A stretch of DNA of 49,162 bases, taken from the NCBI GenBank assembly GCA_020051175.1, contig JAGVJJ010000046.1, forward strand, positions 1-49,162, given 5' to 3'. Shown piece after piece: positions 17,586-26,032 of this stretch (its first letter is position 1; every line of letters starts with the position of its first letter). A model generated the notes under the pieces. The model was not told the DNA's origin, searched no databases, and worked only from the letters and a program-made list of their open reading frames with translations. The stretch is from Bacteroidia bacterium (lineage in GTDB: Bacteria; Bacteroidota; Bacteroidia; 2-12-FULL-35-15). A program made the position numbers and the translations under genes.

Positions 17586-18356
17586 GTGATTGAAAATAAA
17601 AATAACGCTGCACTTAACCCCTCCCCTTCGGGGGAGAAGCGGGGGGCTTTGATTGTTGATGTTTGTTTATCACCTTATCTGTACCCCGTATATCACAAAG
17701 AAAATACCATTGTGGTGGTGATTGACATCCTGCGTGCTACATCTGCCATGTGTACTGCCTTTCATTATGGGGTAGACAAAATAATTCCGGTCGCAACCCT
17801 GGAAGAAGCCGCGGATTATAAAAAGCAGGGCTTCCTCGTTGGTGCTGAAAGAAACGGTATAGCTATCGAAGGCTTTGATTTTGGTAATTCACCGTTTTCT
17901 TATACAACGGAACAGATAAAAGGTCAAACCATTGTTATCTCCACCACCAATGGCACACAGGCAATTGATGCTGCACGTTCTGCATACAAAGTAGTGATTG
18001 GGGCGTTTACAAATATTACTGCATTGTGCAATTGGCTGAAACAGCAGGAGCGCAGTGTACTTCTACTGTGTTCAGGGTGGAAAAACAGGTTCAACCTTGA
18101 AGATACTTTGTTTGCCGGGGCTGTAACCGACATCCTGTTAAAAGATAAAAAATACAAATCCGGTGATGGCGCTTTAACTGCGAGTTATTTGTACCAGTCG
18201 GCACAGAAAAATCCATATCGTTACCTGCGTAACTCTTCACATACAGAGCGTTTGGCGGCAATGGGGTTAAAAAAGGATATAAAGTATTGTTTTACGCTGG
18301 ATCAAACTACAGTTATTCCTGTTTTGGAAGACAAATATTTAGTAAGAATGACCTAA
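17586..18356 (+). CDS. comB: 2-phosphosulfolactate phosphatase (ComB family)
   Basis: Up to 256 residues. ComB hydrolyses 2-phosphosulfolactate to sulfolactate in coenzyme M-type pathways; in Bacteroidota the physiological role is uncertain and may lie in sulfonolipid or sulfolactate metabolism. Motifs: VVVIDILRATSAMCTAF near 45-60, NSPFSYT, ISTTNGTQAI, and LLCSGWKNRFNLEDTLFAGA. The start is ambiguous: GTG at 17586 gives a 21-residue extension encoded partly by a GC-rich palindrome, whereas TTG at 17649 (MIVDVCLSPYLYP) matches where homologues normally begin. No in-frame ATG exists near either. Confidence 0.85.
   Translation: MIENKNNAALNPSPSGEKRGALIVDVCLSPYLYPVYHKENTIVVVIDILRATSAMCTAFHYGVDKIIPVATLEEAADYKKQGFLVGAERNGIAIEGFDFGNSPFSYTTEQIKGQTIVISTTNGTQAIDAARSAYKVVIGAFTNITALCNWLKQQERSVLLLCSGWKNRFNLEDTLFAGAVTDILLKDKKYKSGDGALTASYLYQSAQKNPYRYLRNSSHTERLAAMGLKKDIKYCFTLDQTTVIPVLEDKYLVRMT
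17621..17636 (+). promoter_or_regulatory. UUCG-tetraloop hairpin at the comB start
   Basis: CTCCCC-TTCG-GGGGAG forms a perfect 6-bp stem closed by a stable UUCG tetraloop. It sits between the two candidate comB start codons and would lie in the ribosome-binding region if translation begins at the TTG at 17649. It resembles GC-rich palindromic elements seen in other Bacteroidota genomes (recalled, not searched). Confidence 0.55.
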
Positions 18357-18372
18357 TCAAACAAGCAATTAA

Positions 18373-19362
18373 ATGCTCAAAAAGCTCATTATCGTTTTTA
18401 TAATTGCATTGGCTGTCTTCTTTATTCCGGAAAAAGAGCCTGCCTACTCCTGGGGATTTTTTGCACATAAAAAAATCAATCGCCTGGCAGTTTTTACCCT
18501 GCCCCAGGATATGATGGGGTTCTACAAAAAGCACATTGAATACATATCTGAACACGCAGTTGATCCAGACAGAAGGAGGAGTGCTGTTGCTGATGAAGCG
18601 GCAAGGCATTATATAGATATCGATCACTATGGTGCTCATCCTTTTGATTCAGTGCCTAAGTTCTGGAAGGCAGCGGTAAAGAAATATACAGAAGATACCT
18701 TGAAAGCCTATGGTATTGTTCCATGGCACATTGATAAAATGGTGTACCGCCTGCAGGAAGCATTTAAAGCTGAAAACCTGGATTTGATCTTGCACTACTC
18801 TGCTGATTTGGGCCACTACATTGCCGATTCACACGTTCCTTTACACACAACTGAAAATTATAACGGACAGCTTACCAATCAGAAGGGTATACATGGCTTT
18901 TGGGAGTCACGCATCCCAGAACTCAAATCAGAAGGGTATGATTACTGGGTAGGCAGGGCAAAATATATTGAGCGTCCGATTGATAAGGCCTGGAGCACAG
19001 TAAAGGCAAGTCATGCAGCGGTTGATTCTGTTTTAAAATTTGAAGCGGAATTAAATGCAAAATATGATCCTGATAAAAAGTACAGCTTTGAAAACAGGGG
19101 AAATACACTTGTAAAAGTATATTCCGTTGAATATACAGAGGACTATAATAAAATGCTCAACGGAATGGTAGAACGCAGAATGCGTGATGCTATTATTACT
19201 GTGGGCAGCTTGTGGTATACAGCCTGGGTGAATGCCGGTAAACCGGACTTAAGCCGCTTTGGTGATAAAAATATTTCCGACTCACTAAAAAAAGCCCAGG
19301 AAAAAGAAGAGCAGCTTTGGAAGACCGGAAAAATTGCCGGCTCAAAAGGCCATGATGACTAG
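18373..19362 (+). CDS. Secreted zinc-dependent phospholipase C / S1-P1 nuclease-fold protein
   Basis: 329-residue exported protein. The N-terminus is a short hydrophobic signal (LKKLIIVFIIALAVFFI) followed by WGFFAHKKIN, where the mature N-terminal Trp and the following His are zinc ligands in this fold. Further ligand motifs: DIDHYG near 78, then HYSADLGHYIADSHVPLHTT near 145 and HGFWESR near 175. This arrangement matches the zinc-dependent phospholipase C/S1-P1 nuclease superfamily, which cleaves phospholipids or single-stranded nucleic acid. The choice between lipid and nucleic acid substrate cannot be made from sequence. It starts 16 bp after comB and is probably cotranscribed. Confidence 0.82.
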   Translation: MLKKLIIVFIIALAVFFIPEKEPAYSWGFFAHKKINRLAVFTLPQDMMGFYKKHIEYISEHAVDPDRRRSAVADEAARHYIDIDHYGAHPFDSVPKFWKAAVKKYTEDTLKAYGIVPWHIDKMVYRLQEAFKAENLDLILHYSADLGHYIADSHVPLHTTENYNGQLTNQKGIHGFWESRIPELKSEGYDYWVGRAKYIERPIDKAWSTVKASHAAVDSVLKFEAELNAKYDPDKKYSFENRGNTLVKVYSVEYTEDYNKMLNGMVERRMRDAIITVGSLWYTAWVNAGKPDLSRFGDKNISDSLKKAQEKEEQLWKTGKIAGSKGHDD

Positions 19363-19442
19363 GCTTTAACTTTTTTTGTGTTTTTGTTTTTTTAACATGG
19401 CATAGTGATTGGGTTCACCTGCCCGTTATAAAAACAAAAAAT

Positions 19443-20159
19443 ATGAAAAAACACATCTTTCTTCTGTCATTAGGCTCGCTGTTATCAGCTGGAGCATTTT
19501 CGCAAATCAGTAAAGGGACTAAATTCCTCGGAGGCAATCTAAGTGCCGGGTTAGAGCGATCAGATAATTTTTATGATGCCCCCGGCCTTAGTGAAAGTAC
19601 CTATATTAACCGAAGCTTTGGCATAACACCAGGTTTTGGGTATTTCATTTCAGATAAGATGGCAATTGGGCTTAGCGCTGGTTATTCATATTCGTATAAT
19701 GGGTCATCATATAAACCCTCAGGTAGCTCCAGTTATACGCAAATAAATTCAACCCGCGGCAATTGGGTTTCAGCAAACCCTTATGTACGATACTATTTAA
19801 CTCTCGGAGAAAAAGCTGCCTTGTTCAGCCAGTTAAATGCATCCTACTCCCATGGTTTTATGAACAAGGACTTTGTATACGATGATGGCATGAACGAACA
19901 GATCGAAAAAAATAAAATAAGTAGTTTACGTCTGGGTATTAGTCTTGTGCCCGGATTCAGCTATTTTTTATCTGATAAATTCGCGCTGGAAACAACCATT
20001 GGAAATGTTGCTTATGAATGGACAAAGAACACAGGGGTGCCAATACAAACTGTTAATGCTGCAAACACATATATAACAACACACTCAAGGTTAGGACTTA
20101 ATTTTTCGACTTCAACCATTAATATTGGATTCAGATATTTTATTCCGTCAAAAACTTAG
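19443..20159 (+). CDS. Outer membrane beta-barrel protein
   Basis: 238 residues with a clean signal peptide (residues 1-21, ending GAFSQ). The mature part has alternating amphipathic strands such as FGITPGFGYFISDKMAIGLS and ISLVPGFSYFLSDKFALE, and ends in aromatic strand NIGFRYFIPSKT, the pattern of small OmpA/OprF-type or PorT-like barrels with about eight strands. No specific family recognised. Standalone gene, 80 bp after the phospholipase; its stop is 19 bp from the convergent WD40 gene. Confidence 0.8.
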   Translation: MKKHIFLLSLGSLLSAGAFSQISKGTKFLGGNLSAGLERSDNFYDAPGLSESTYINRSFGITPGFGYFISDKMAIGLSAGYSYSYNGSSYKPSGSSSYTQINSTRGNWVSANPYVRYYLTLGEKAALFSQLNASYSHGFMNKDFVYDDGMNEQIEKNKISSLRLGISLVPGFSYFLSDKFALETTIGNVAYEWTKNTGVPIQTVNAANTYITTHSRLGLNFSTSTINIGFRYFIPSKT

Positions 20160-20178
20160 TCTTTGTTTCCTCCTGAAT

Positions 20179-21093
20179 TTAATTAGTGTTATTTGTTACC
20201 TGCCAAATAATGATTGTACGGTCATCACTCACCGAAATCAGGTGATGTGGTGTCCACAATAATTTGTTTACGGAATTGGAATGTCCCTCGTAATTTTCTT
20301 TGCTGATGCGAAGCAGGAAATCAAATGTTTTTGCATTCCAAAGCTTGATGGTCTTGTCCCTGCTGGCTGTTGCGAATAACGTTGCATCGTGATTAAATAC
20401 AATATCATAAATGGCATAATTGTGTGCGGGAATGCTTTTTATAAGGCTGTAATCTGCTGTGTTCCATACGTTCAGATGAGCATCTCTGCCACCACTTAGC
20501 AATGTGCTTCCACCGGGTGAATATTTTACAACATTTGCAGAAAGCCTGTGGGCCTCAAAAGCTCGTTTTTGCTGCAATGTAACCAAGTCGAAAATGCGGA
20601 TAATGCCATCTCCGGATGCAACGGCCATTTCATTACATATATAATTAAAATCAATGCTCCGCACTTTTTCATTGCAAAGCTTTTTCAGCTGCAGCAGCGA
20701 CAGTGATTCCAGGGAGCAAACTCCTAGAGCTCCGTCTCCACCTGTAGTATAAAAGCAATTGGTTTCGACAGAATACTTAATATCAAAAACGGGCGCGGTG
20801 TGATATTGCAGTATTTTTATTTCTTCTTTTTTTTCTAAATCCAGGATATGTATTTTTCCTTCAGTAGTACCGGCAAGCAGCAAATTTTTTTCTGGGATAA
20901 AACAAATACTATATACAGCAGCAGGGAAGGATGCCGCGAATTTTTCGGCCTGTGAAGTCGTTATATTCCATAAAGCTACAAATTTATCTCCGCTGCCTGT
21001 AAAAAAATGCTTTGTTGAAAGTCCTTTGTCAATAGTATATACGGGGCCGTTATGGCCGGTAAGGTTTGCTATTTTCTTTACATTTAAATTCAT
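20179..21093 (-). CDS. WD40 repeat protein
   Basis: 304-residue protein built of seven WD40 blades without other domains. Blade ends include VALWNITTS, IHILDLEKK, GVCSLESL, IRIFDLVTL, LNVWNTADY, IKLWNAKTF and IIIWQVTNN, and GH/D dyads precede most (for example LTGHNG near residue 12). There is no signal peptide, so it is likely cytoplasmic and acts as a beta-propeller interaction platform; the partner is unknown. I start at ATG 21093 (MNLNVKKIANLTGHNG), where the first blade begins. A longer frame to 21141 adds 16 residues of poor character. Confidence 0.85.
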   Translation of the reverse strand: MNLNVKKIANLTGHNGPVYTIDKGLSTKHFFTGSGDKFVALWNITTSQAEKFAASFPAAVYSICFIPEKNLLLAGTTEGKIHILDLEKKEEIKILQYHTAPVFDIKYSVETNCFYTTGGDGALGVCSLESLSLLQLKKLCNEKVRSIDFNYICNEMAVASGDGIIRIFDLVTLQQKRAFEAHRLSANVVKYSPGGSTLLSGGRDAHLNVWNTADYSLIKSIPAHNYAIYDIVFNHDATLFATASRDKTIKLWNAKTFDFLLRISKENYEGHSNSVNKLLWTPHHLISVSDDRTIIIWQVTNNTN

Positions 21094-21146
21094 GTTTTGA
21101 AAATTTTGAATTTGGTTTACAAAGAAAGTAGTATTCAACAATACAT

Positions 21147-21185
21147 TTCTCCCTGAAACTCTTAAAACTCCGTGTTCTCTGTATT
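21147..21185. repeat. Dispersed repeat, copy 2
   Basis: CTCCCTGAAACTC, a short A/T spacer, then ACTCCGTGTTCTCTGTATT parallels copy 1 at 14239-14280 in the order of words. It sits upstream of the leftward WD40 gene. Confidence 0.5.
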
Positions 21186-21304
21186 AAAAAACCGAGAATG
21201 TCTCATTCTTGATATAACCTGTTTTCAATTTAATACGCTTTAACTTCACTATCTCAATACTAAATGGTATATTTCTTGCGTTATTTCAGTAAACAAAATA
21301 TAAA

Positions 21305-21955
21305 ATGAAGGCTTACCTCTTAATACTACTATTGTTCCCTGTTTTCTGCTTAGCGCAGGAGAATGGTAGCAAAGCCACTGAAAAGCCTTCTGCTACGGAT
21401 TGCCCTACCTGGAAAAAGAAGGACAAAAAAGCCAGTAAAGCCGAATACTTCCAATACTTAAGGACAGCCAAGCCCCAATCTAAACCTCAGGCAAGTAATA
21501 CTACGAATACCGATTCAAAGGTACAACCAAATACTGTTTCACAACGAACAAAAAGAACAGAACTAAAAGACGATCCTAAAACCGTAAGGAAAGAGGAAAT
21601 AAAGCCAATACCGGCTACGTCTGAAAAAATACATATTGCTTCGGATAGACCTAAAGAGGCTAAAAAGACAAATGCTCCTGAAGAAAAAAAAGTGGCTACA
21701 AGCTCTTCTTCGGTGAAAGACAAATCAGTAGCAAGCACAAAAAGACCTGAAAACGAAAAGAAAACCACAGAGCAATCTGTGGTTGTAACCTCTGAGAAAC
21801 AAACCACGTCTGTGGAAGCCACTGAAAAGGAAGAAGAAAAAAAGAACGAAAAGTTGGATGAAGAAAAAGCAAAGCTGAAAAATAAGCTTACCCGCCTTAG
21901 CCGAAAAACCACAAAAGTGCGCAAACACAGCAATGCAAAATGTCCTTCGTTTTAA
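21305..21955 (+). CDS. Exported lysine/glutamate/threonine-rich low-complexity protein
   Basis: 216 residues, function not recognised. Residues 1-18 are a signal peptide (LLILLLFPVFCLAQ). The rest is highly charged and probably disordered, with many Lys, Glu, Thr and Ser, few hydrophobic residues, and a predicted coiled-coil stretch near the C-terminus (EEEKKNEKLDEEKAKLKNKL), followed by basic residues and a final NAKCPSF. Two Cys are present (CPTWKKKDKK near the N-terminus and the one near the end). A weak promoter, TATATTTC at 21268-21275, precedes it. It may be a periplasmic or surface linker protein; no closer assignment is possible. Confidence 0.6.
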   Translation: MKAYLLILLLFPVFCLAQENGSKATEKPSATDCPTWKKKDKKASKAEYFQYLRTAKPQSKPQASNTTNTDSKVQPNTVSQRTKRTELKDDPKTVRKEEIKPIPATSEKIHIASDRPKEAKKTNAPEEKKVATSSSSVKDKSVASTKRPENEKKTTEQSVVVTSEKQTTSVEATEKEEEKKNEKLDEEKAKLKNKLTRLSRKTTKVRKHSNAKCPSF

Positions 21956-21981
21956 GTGGGGATAAATGTTTGATTAATAGA

Positions 21982-22014
21982 TTTGCTTCGTATATGGGAC
22001 TTTGATTATATTTG
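21982..22014 (+). promoter_or_regulatory. Promoter of the T9SS cargo gene
   Basis: TTTG (21982-21985), a 21-base spacer, then TATATTTG (22007-22014) match the Bacteroidota -33/-7 consensus closely. The ATG follows 21 bases after the -7 box. The box overlaps an alternative TTG start, which argues for the ATG at 22035. Confidence 0.65.
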
Positions 22015-22034
22015 ATATAACCAAGTTCCCACCC

Positions 22035-24167
22035 ATGAAAAAAATAATACTTGTTTTATTGTGTGTATATCGGATTAGCACTATCTCTGCCCAGTCATCA
22101 ACCTGCCTTACGGCTACCCCGTTTTGTACATCTTCGTCTGTGACATATCCTGCATCCCAGAATACAACAGCTCAGACGGGCCCTAATTATGATTGCTTGG
22201 GTACACAGCCCAATCCGGCATGGTTTACATTCAAAATTGCAAGCCCTGGGAATGTTGTTTTAAACATGACAAATTCCGCAAATGTGGATATTGATTTTAT
22301 TGTTTGGGGGCCTTTCAGTTCATTGACGAATGCTTGCAATGCGATAAATTTTGCATCAGCTGTTGATTGCAGCTATTCCGCTTCAGCAAATGAAACAGCA
22401 ACTATACCTGCAGGACAGGTTGGAGAGTATTATCTGCTCATGATTACAAATTATTCCAACCAGCCTACAAATATTACCTTTTCTGTAACGGGTGGCGTAG
22501 GTACCATCGCCTGCGATGAAGTATGTGTAACACATGGCTTTTACAATGCCCCTTTATGTGTAGGCGGCTCTTTACAACTATTGGCTACAGACCATCTTGG
22601 AGTTGGAACATACAGCTGGACCGGCCCGAATGGCTTTACATCTGCTCAGCAGAACCCTATGATAAATGGTGTTGGACTGAATGAGTCTGGAATGTATTAC
22701 ATCAATTACATGCAGGATACTAGCTGTTTTCACAACGATAGTGTTTTTGTATTTATTGATACCTGTGGTGCATTGTCTGGTAGGGTATATGCGGATTTGA
22801 ACAGTAACTGTATGTATGATTCTACCGAAAACTATATTGCAAACGCACAAATTAAACTAACACAAAATGGAAATTTCATCGCATGGGCCTGGACAGATCC
22901 ATATGGGTTCTATTATTTTGATGTACCCATAGGTACATATACCATTGAGGTACTACCAGCTACCGGTTATTCAATAACATGTTCGGGCAGCATGGCTCAT
23001 AACGCAACGGTTACAACTTCTCTTACAACTGAGGATTTTGCAGTGTCCTGCGGTGCTATTGATTTAGCTGCAACCGGAATATCCATATCCCAGGGCTTTT
23101 TTCCGGGACAGGTTATTCCTGTTTTCCCACATGTGGGAAACAGTGCCTCAATATGCAGTCCTGTACCTGTTTCGGGAAGCCTTACTGTTGTGCTGGATTC
23201 TTTGATTAATTACAACGGTACTTATGGCGGTTATGCAGCACCGGATAGCATTATTGTTGCAGCAACAGGGGATACGCTCATCTGGAACGTGGCGGATATA
23301 TACTCTGTAGGTAATTTTGGTTATGGGGATTATCCTTTTGAAGTTATTACGAATACGGGAGCAACTATTGGTGATACAGTGTGCATAACAGTTATCATTT
23401 CATTTGTATCCAATGAAGCGGATTCTGCAAATAATACCTATAGTTTTTGTTTTGCAGTAGGTAATTCATACGATCCTAACTCCAAAGAAGTAAGTCCGCG
23501 TGGGTTAGGTGCTGCAGGCTTTATCCCAGCTACAACCGAACGGTTAGAATACGTCATTAATTTCCAGAATATGGGTACTGCTGCTGCGCACAACATTTAT
23601 ATCCTGGATACACTGGATACAGATGTGGATGTATCTACACTGGAAATTATTTCGGCCAGCCATGCACAAACTACCACTTTACTTCCGGGAAATGTCCTGA
23701 AATTTAACTTTGCAAATATAATGCTGCCGGATACGGCTCATGATGAGCCGAACAGTCATGGATATGTGAAATATTCCATCGCTCTTAATAGCGGCTTAAC
23801 TCCAGGTACTCCAATTGAGAATACAGCATACATCTATTTTGATTACAATCCTCCGGTAATAACAAATACTGCTGTAAATACTATCGAGTTCCCGGCCAGT
23901 ATCAAAGAATATTTAAACGCAAGTCTTTCAGTGTTTCCTAACCCTGCCAATAACACGATAAACATTAAGTTCGAACAAAAGAAAAGCGAAATTGTTCATG
24001 TAAAGCTGATAAATGTTACCGGTCAGGTAATGTATGAAGAAACCAGCGCAACACGTTCGGGCAGATACTATAAACATCTTGACATTACAGGTTTGGCAAA
24101 AGGGATATACCTGTTGCAGGTAACAACGGATAATGGAACTGTTCAGCAAAAGGTAATTAAGGAGTAG
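22035..24167 (+). CDS. Secreted multidomain surface protein with T9SS type A sorting domain
   Basis: 710-residue cell-surface or released protein. Signal peptide at residues 1-20 (MKKIILVLLCVYRIS... ISAQ). Then a beta-rich N-terminal domain (about 25-160, NPAWFTFKIASPGN), a PKD/Ig-like region (about 165-240, SLQLLATDHLGVGTYSW), an SdrD B-like module (about 245-330, LSGRVYADLNSNCMYDSTEN), and a DUF11-like domain of the DPNSKEVSP type (about 485-630, ending IYFDYNPPVITNT). The last 80 residues are a T9SS sorting domain: LSVFPNPANNTINI, then GLAKGIYLLQV and TVQQKVIKE. It is exported through the outer membrane by the type IX system; substrate or ligand is unknown. A TTG start at 22002 is rejected because it lies in the promoter. 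Confidence 0.9.
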   Translation: MKKIILVLLCVYRISTISAQSSTCLTATPFCTSSSVTYPASQNTTAQTGPNYDCLGTQPNPAWFTFKIASPGNVVLNMTNSANVDIDFIVWGPFSSLTNACNAINFASAVDCSYSASANETATIPAGQVGEYYLLMITNYSNQPTNITFSVTGGVGTIACDEVCVTHGFYNAPLCVGGSLQLLATDHLGVGTYSWTGPNGFTSAQQNPMINGVGLNESGMYYINYMQDTSCFHNDSVFVFIDTCGALSGRVYADLNSNCMYDSTENYIANAQIKLTQNGNFIAWAWTDPYGFYYFDVPIGTYTIEVLPATGYSITCSGSMAHNATVTTSLTTEDFAVSCGAIDLAATGISISQGFFPGQVIPVFPHVGNSASICSPVPVSGSLTVVLDSLINYNGTYGGYAAPDSIIVAATGDTLIWNVADIYSVGNFGYGDYPFEVITNTGATIGDTVCITVIISFVSNEADSANNTYSFCFAVGNSYDPNSKEVSPRGLGAAGFIPATTERLEYVINFQNMGTAAAHNIYILDTLDTDVDVSTLEIISASHAQTTTLLPGNVLKFNFANIMLPDTAHDEPNSHGYVKYSIALNSGLTPGTPIENTAYIYFDYNPPVITNTAVNTIEFPASIKEYLNASLSVFPNPANNTINIKFEQKKSEIVHVKLINVTGQVMYEETSATRSGRYYKHLDITGLAKGIYLLQVTTDNGTVQQKVIKE

Positions 24168-24191
24168 GGCGTTAGGCCGCACTTACTGAAC

Positions 24192-24225
24192 TATCCCCGC
24201 AGCATTTTTAATGACAGAGGGGATA
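24192..24225 (+). terminator. Hairpin downstream of the T9SS cargo gene
   Basis: TATCCCC (24192-24198) and GGGGATA (24219-24225) form a perfect 7-bp stem with a 20-base loop containing a T5 run, followed by an A/T-rich stretch. Plausible transcription end for the upstream gene. Confidence 0.4.
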
Positions 24226-24290
24226 ATTATTTCGGTAAATTCAAAGTCTTTTCTTGTTAATGCCTTGATAGATATAAGATTACAGCGGTT

Positions 24291-24322
24291 TTTGCTTATT
24301 TTCTTTAATAATCGTATCTTTG
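24291..24322 (+). promoter_or_regulatory. Promoter of efp
   Basis: TTTG (24291-24294), 20 bases, then TATCTTTG (24315-24322) fit the Bacteroidota housekeeping consensus exactly. The predicted leader is about 38 bases. Confidence 0.75.
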
Positions 24323-24366
24323 CAGTCCTTAAAAATTAAAAAAATAATCATTTAAAAGATACAATC

Positions 24367-24927
24367 ATGGCATCTTCAGGCGACTTAAGCGTAGGTTCAG
24401 TGATCCGTTTCAACGGTGAGCTTTGCAGAATAGAAGAATATATGCACCGTACACCGGGCAACTTGCGTGCTTTTTACCAGGCACGTATGCGTAATTTAAA
24501 AACAGGTAAAGTAGTTGAAAACCGTTTCCGTGTGGGTGAAGCTGTGGAATTGGTTCGTGTAGAGTATAAAATGATGCAGTATATTTACCCTGAAGGTGAA
24601 TTTATTGTATGTATGAACAATGAAACGTATGAGCAGGTGCACATTCCGGGCTTTTTACTAGGCGACAGCCTAAAGTTTTTGAAAGAAGGTATGGAAGTAA
24701 AGGTGTCTTTTGAAGGTGAAGATCCCATATTGGCCGAAGCCCCTGTTTTTGTTGAGCTTGTGGTTACATATACTGAGCCGGGCGAAAGAGGAAATACCGC
24801 AACAAATACCTTAAAACCTGCAACTCTTGAAACTGGTGCTATTGTAAAGGTGCCTTTGTTTATCAATGAAGGAGAAAAAATACGTGTTGATACACGTACT
24901 TCTGAATACTCTGAAAGGGTGAAATAG
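24367..24927 (+). CDS. efp: Translation elongation factor P
   Basis: 186-residue EF-P, which binds between P and E sites and relieves stalling at polyproline. Three OB-like domains are visible; the C-terminal signature is VTYTEPGERGNTATNTLKPATLETGAIVKVPLF, about residues 137-169. The tip loop reads RTPGNLRAF, so the position modified as Lys34 in E. coli (PGKGQAF) is Asn here. This variant seems shared by a Bacteroidota subgroup that would not use lysylation by EpmA. It has a strong promoter upstream and a strong terminator downstream. Confidence 0.96.
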   Translation: MASSGDLSVGSVIRFNGELCRIEEYMHRTPGNLRAFYQARMRNLKTGKVVENRFRVGEAVELVRVEYKMMQYIYPEGEFIVCMNNETYEQVHIPGFLLGDSLKFLKEGMEVKVSFEGEDPILAEAPVFVELVVTYTEPGERGNTATNTLKPATLETGAIVKVPLFINEGEKIRVDTRTSEYSERVK

Positions 24928-24959
24928 GCCTTTCGCAGGCTTTTTAAGCCAACATTTCA

Positions 24960-24998
24960 AAATGCCCTGTCTTCTGATCTTGACAGGGCATTTCTTTT
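24960..24998 (+). terminator. Intrinsic terminator after efp
   Basis: AAATGCCCTGTC (24960-24971) and GACAGGGCATTT (24982-24993) form a perfect 12-bp stem with a 10-base loop, followed by CTTTT. A smaller hairpin GCCT-TTCGC-AGGC with T5 lies directly after the stop codon (24928-24945) and may reinforce it. Confidence 0.8.
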
Positions 24999-25076
24999 AT
25001 CCTTATATTTGAATCATGAATAGCGAATCTGTGCGTTCGCTAAGCGTGAGTGCACTGAAAAAAACAATTCCAGCGT

Positions 25077-26009
25077 ATGAAGTTACCCTCAATACAAAAA
25101 TTAAAAGACATTGCAGCCATTATCAATTGTGAGTTTGAAGGAAGCCCTGACCATGTAGTTAGCGGTGTGAACGAAATCCACATGGTGGAGCCTGGTGATG
25201 TGGTATTTGTGGATCATCCCAAGTATTACGATAAAGCTTTGAATTCAAAGGCAACTACCATTTTAATAAATAAGAAAGTGGAATGCCCTGCAGGTAAGGC
25301 TTTACTCATCTCGGACGATCCTTTCCGTGATTATAACAAGCTGGTATTGCATTTTAGCCCGGTAAGCTATTCGCAAAAGCAGGTTAGCGATACAGCTAAG
25401 ATTGGGCTAAATACAGTGATTATGCCAGGGGTTTATCTGGGTAATAACGTAACCATCGGAGACAACTGTGTGATCCATCCGAATGTGGTAATTTATGATA
25501 ATTGCCACATCCGCAATAACGTAACCATCCATGCCAATACAGTTATTGGCGCTGATGCATTTTATTATAAAAAAAGAGCAGATCGCTTTGATAAAATGAT
25601 TTCATGCGGAAGGGTTATTATTGAGGACAATGTGGAGATTGGCGCTCTTTGTACCATTGATAAAGGTGTTTCGGGCGATACGGTAATTGGTGCAGGAACT
25701 AAAATTGACAATCACGTACAGGTGGGCCACGACACTGTAGTGGGCAAGATGTGCCTGATGGCTTCTCATGTAGGCGTTTCAGGGGTTGTGACCATTGGGG
25801 ATGGAGCTACTTTGTGGGGACAATCGGGTGTTCGCAGTGATGTGACCATTGGTAAAGGTGCTGTGTTGCTTGCCCAGTCAGGTGTCGCGGATGACATCCC
25901 TGATGGCAAGACTTATTTTGGTACACCGGCAGGGGAATCGCGAATGAAAATGCGTGAAGTGGCAGCACTCAAAATGCTGCCGGAAATGGTTAAAAAAATG
26001 AAATTGTAA
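25077..26009 (+). CDS. lpxD: LpxD-type UDP-3-O-acylglucosamine N-acyltransferase
   Basis: 310-residue left-handed beta-helix acyltransferase. The N-terminal LpxD domain (about 1-100) has VSGVNEIHMVEPGDVVFVDHPKYYDKAL. Hexapeptide repeats fill residues about 110-280 (IGLNTVIMPGVYLGNNVTIG and following). The catalytic-type His lies in IDNHVQVGHD near residue 222. LpxD transfers a 3-hydroxyacyl group from ACP to the glucosamine of the lipid A precursor. It is somewhat shorter than the usual 340 residues, and no lpxA or lpxC lies here, so it may be a second copy; Bacteroidota often keep an LpxD-like gene beside efp. It is followed 23 bp later by the phosphatase gene. Confidence 0.82.
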   Translation: MKLPSIQKLKDIAAIINCEFEGSPDHVVSGVNEIHMVEPGDVVFVDHPKYYDKALNSKATTILINKKVECPAGKALLISDDPFRDYNKLVLHFSPVSYSQKQVSDTAKIGLNTVIMPGVYLGNNVTIGDNCVIHPNVVIYDNCHIRNNVTIHANTVIGADAFYYKKRADRFDKMISCGRVIIEDNVEIGALCTIDKGVSGDTVIGAGTKIDNHVQVGHDTVVGKMCLMASHVGVSGVVTIGDGATLWGQSGVRSDVTIGKGAVLLAQSGVADDIPDGKTYFGTPAGESRMKMREVAALKMLPEMVKKMKL

Positions 26010-26032
26010 GTTGCCTACTTTTTAAGAAACAG

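Noticed and set aside
21487..21933. Antisense frame of 148 codons rich in Phe and Ser
   Set aside because: It is the complement of the Lys/Glu-rich low-complexity gene (AAA/GAA codons read as TTT/TTC); the sense frame has a signal peptide.
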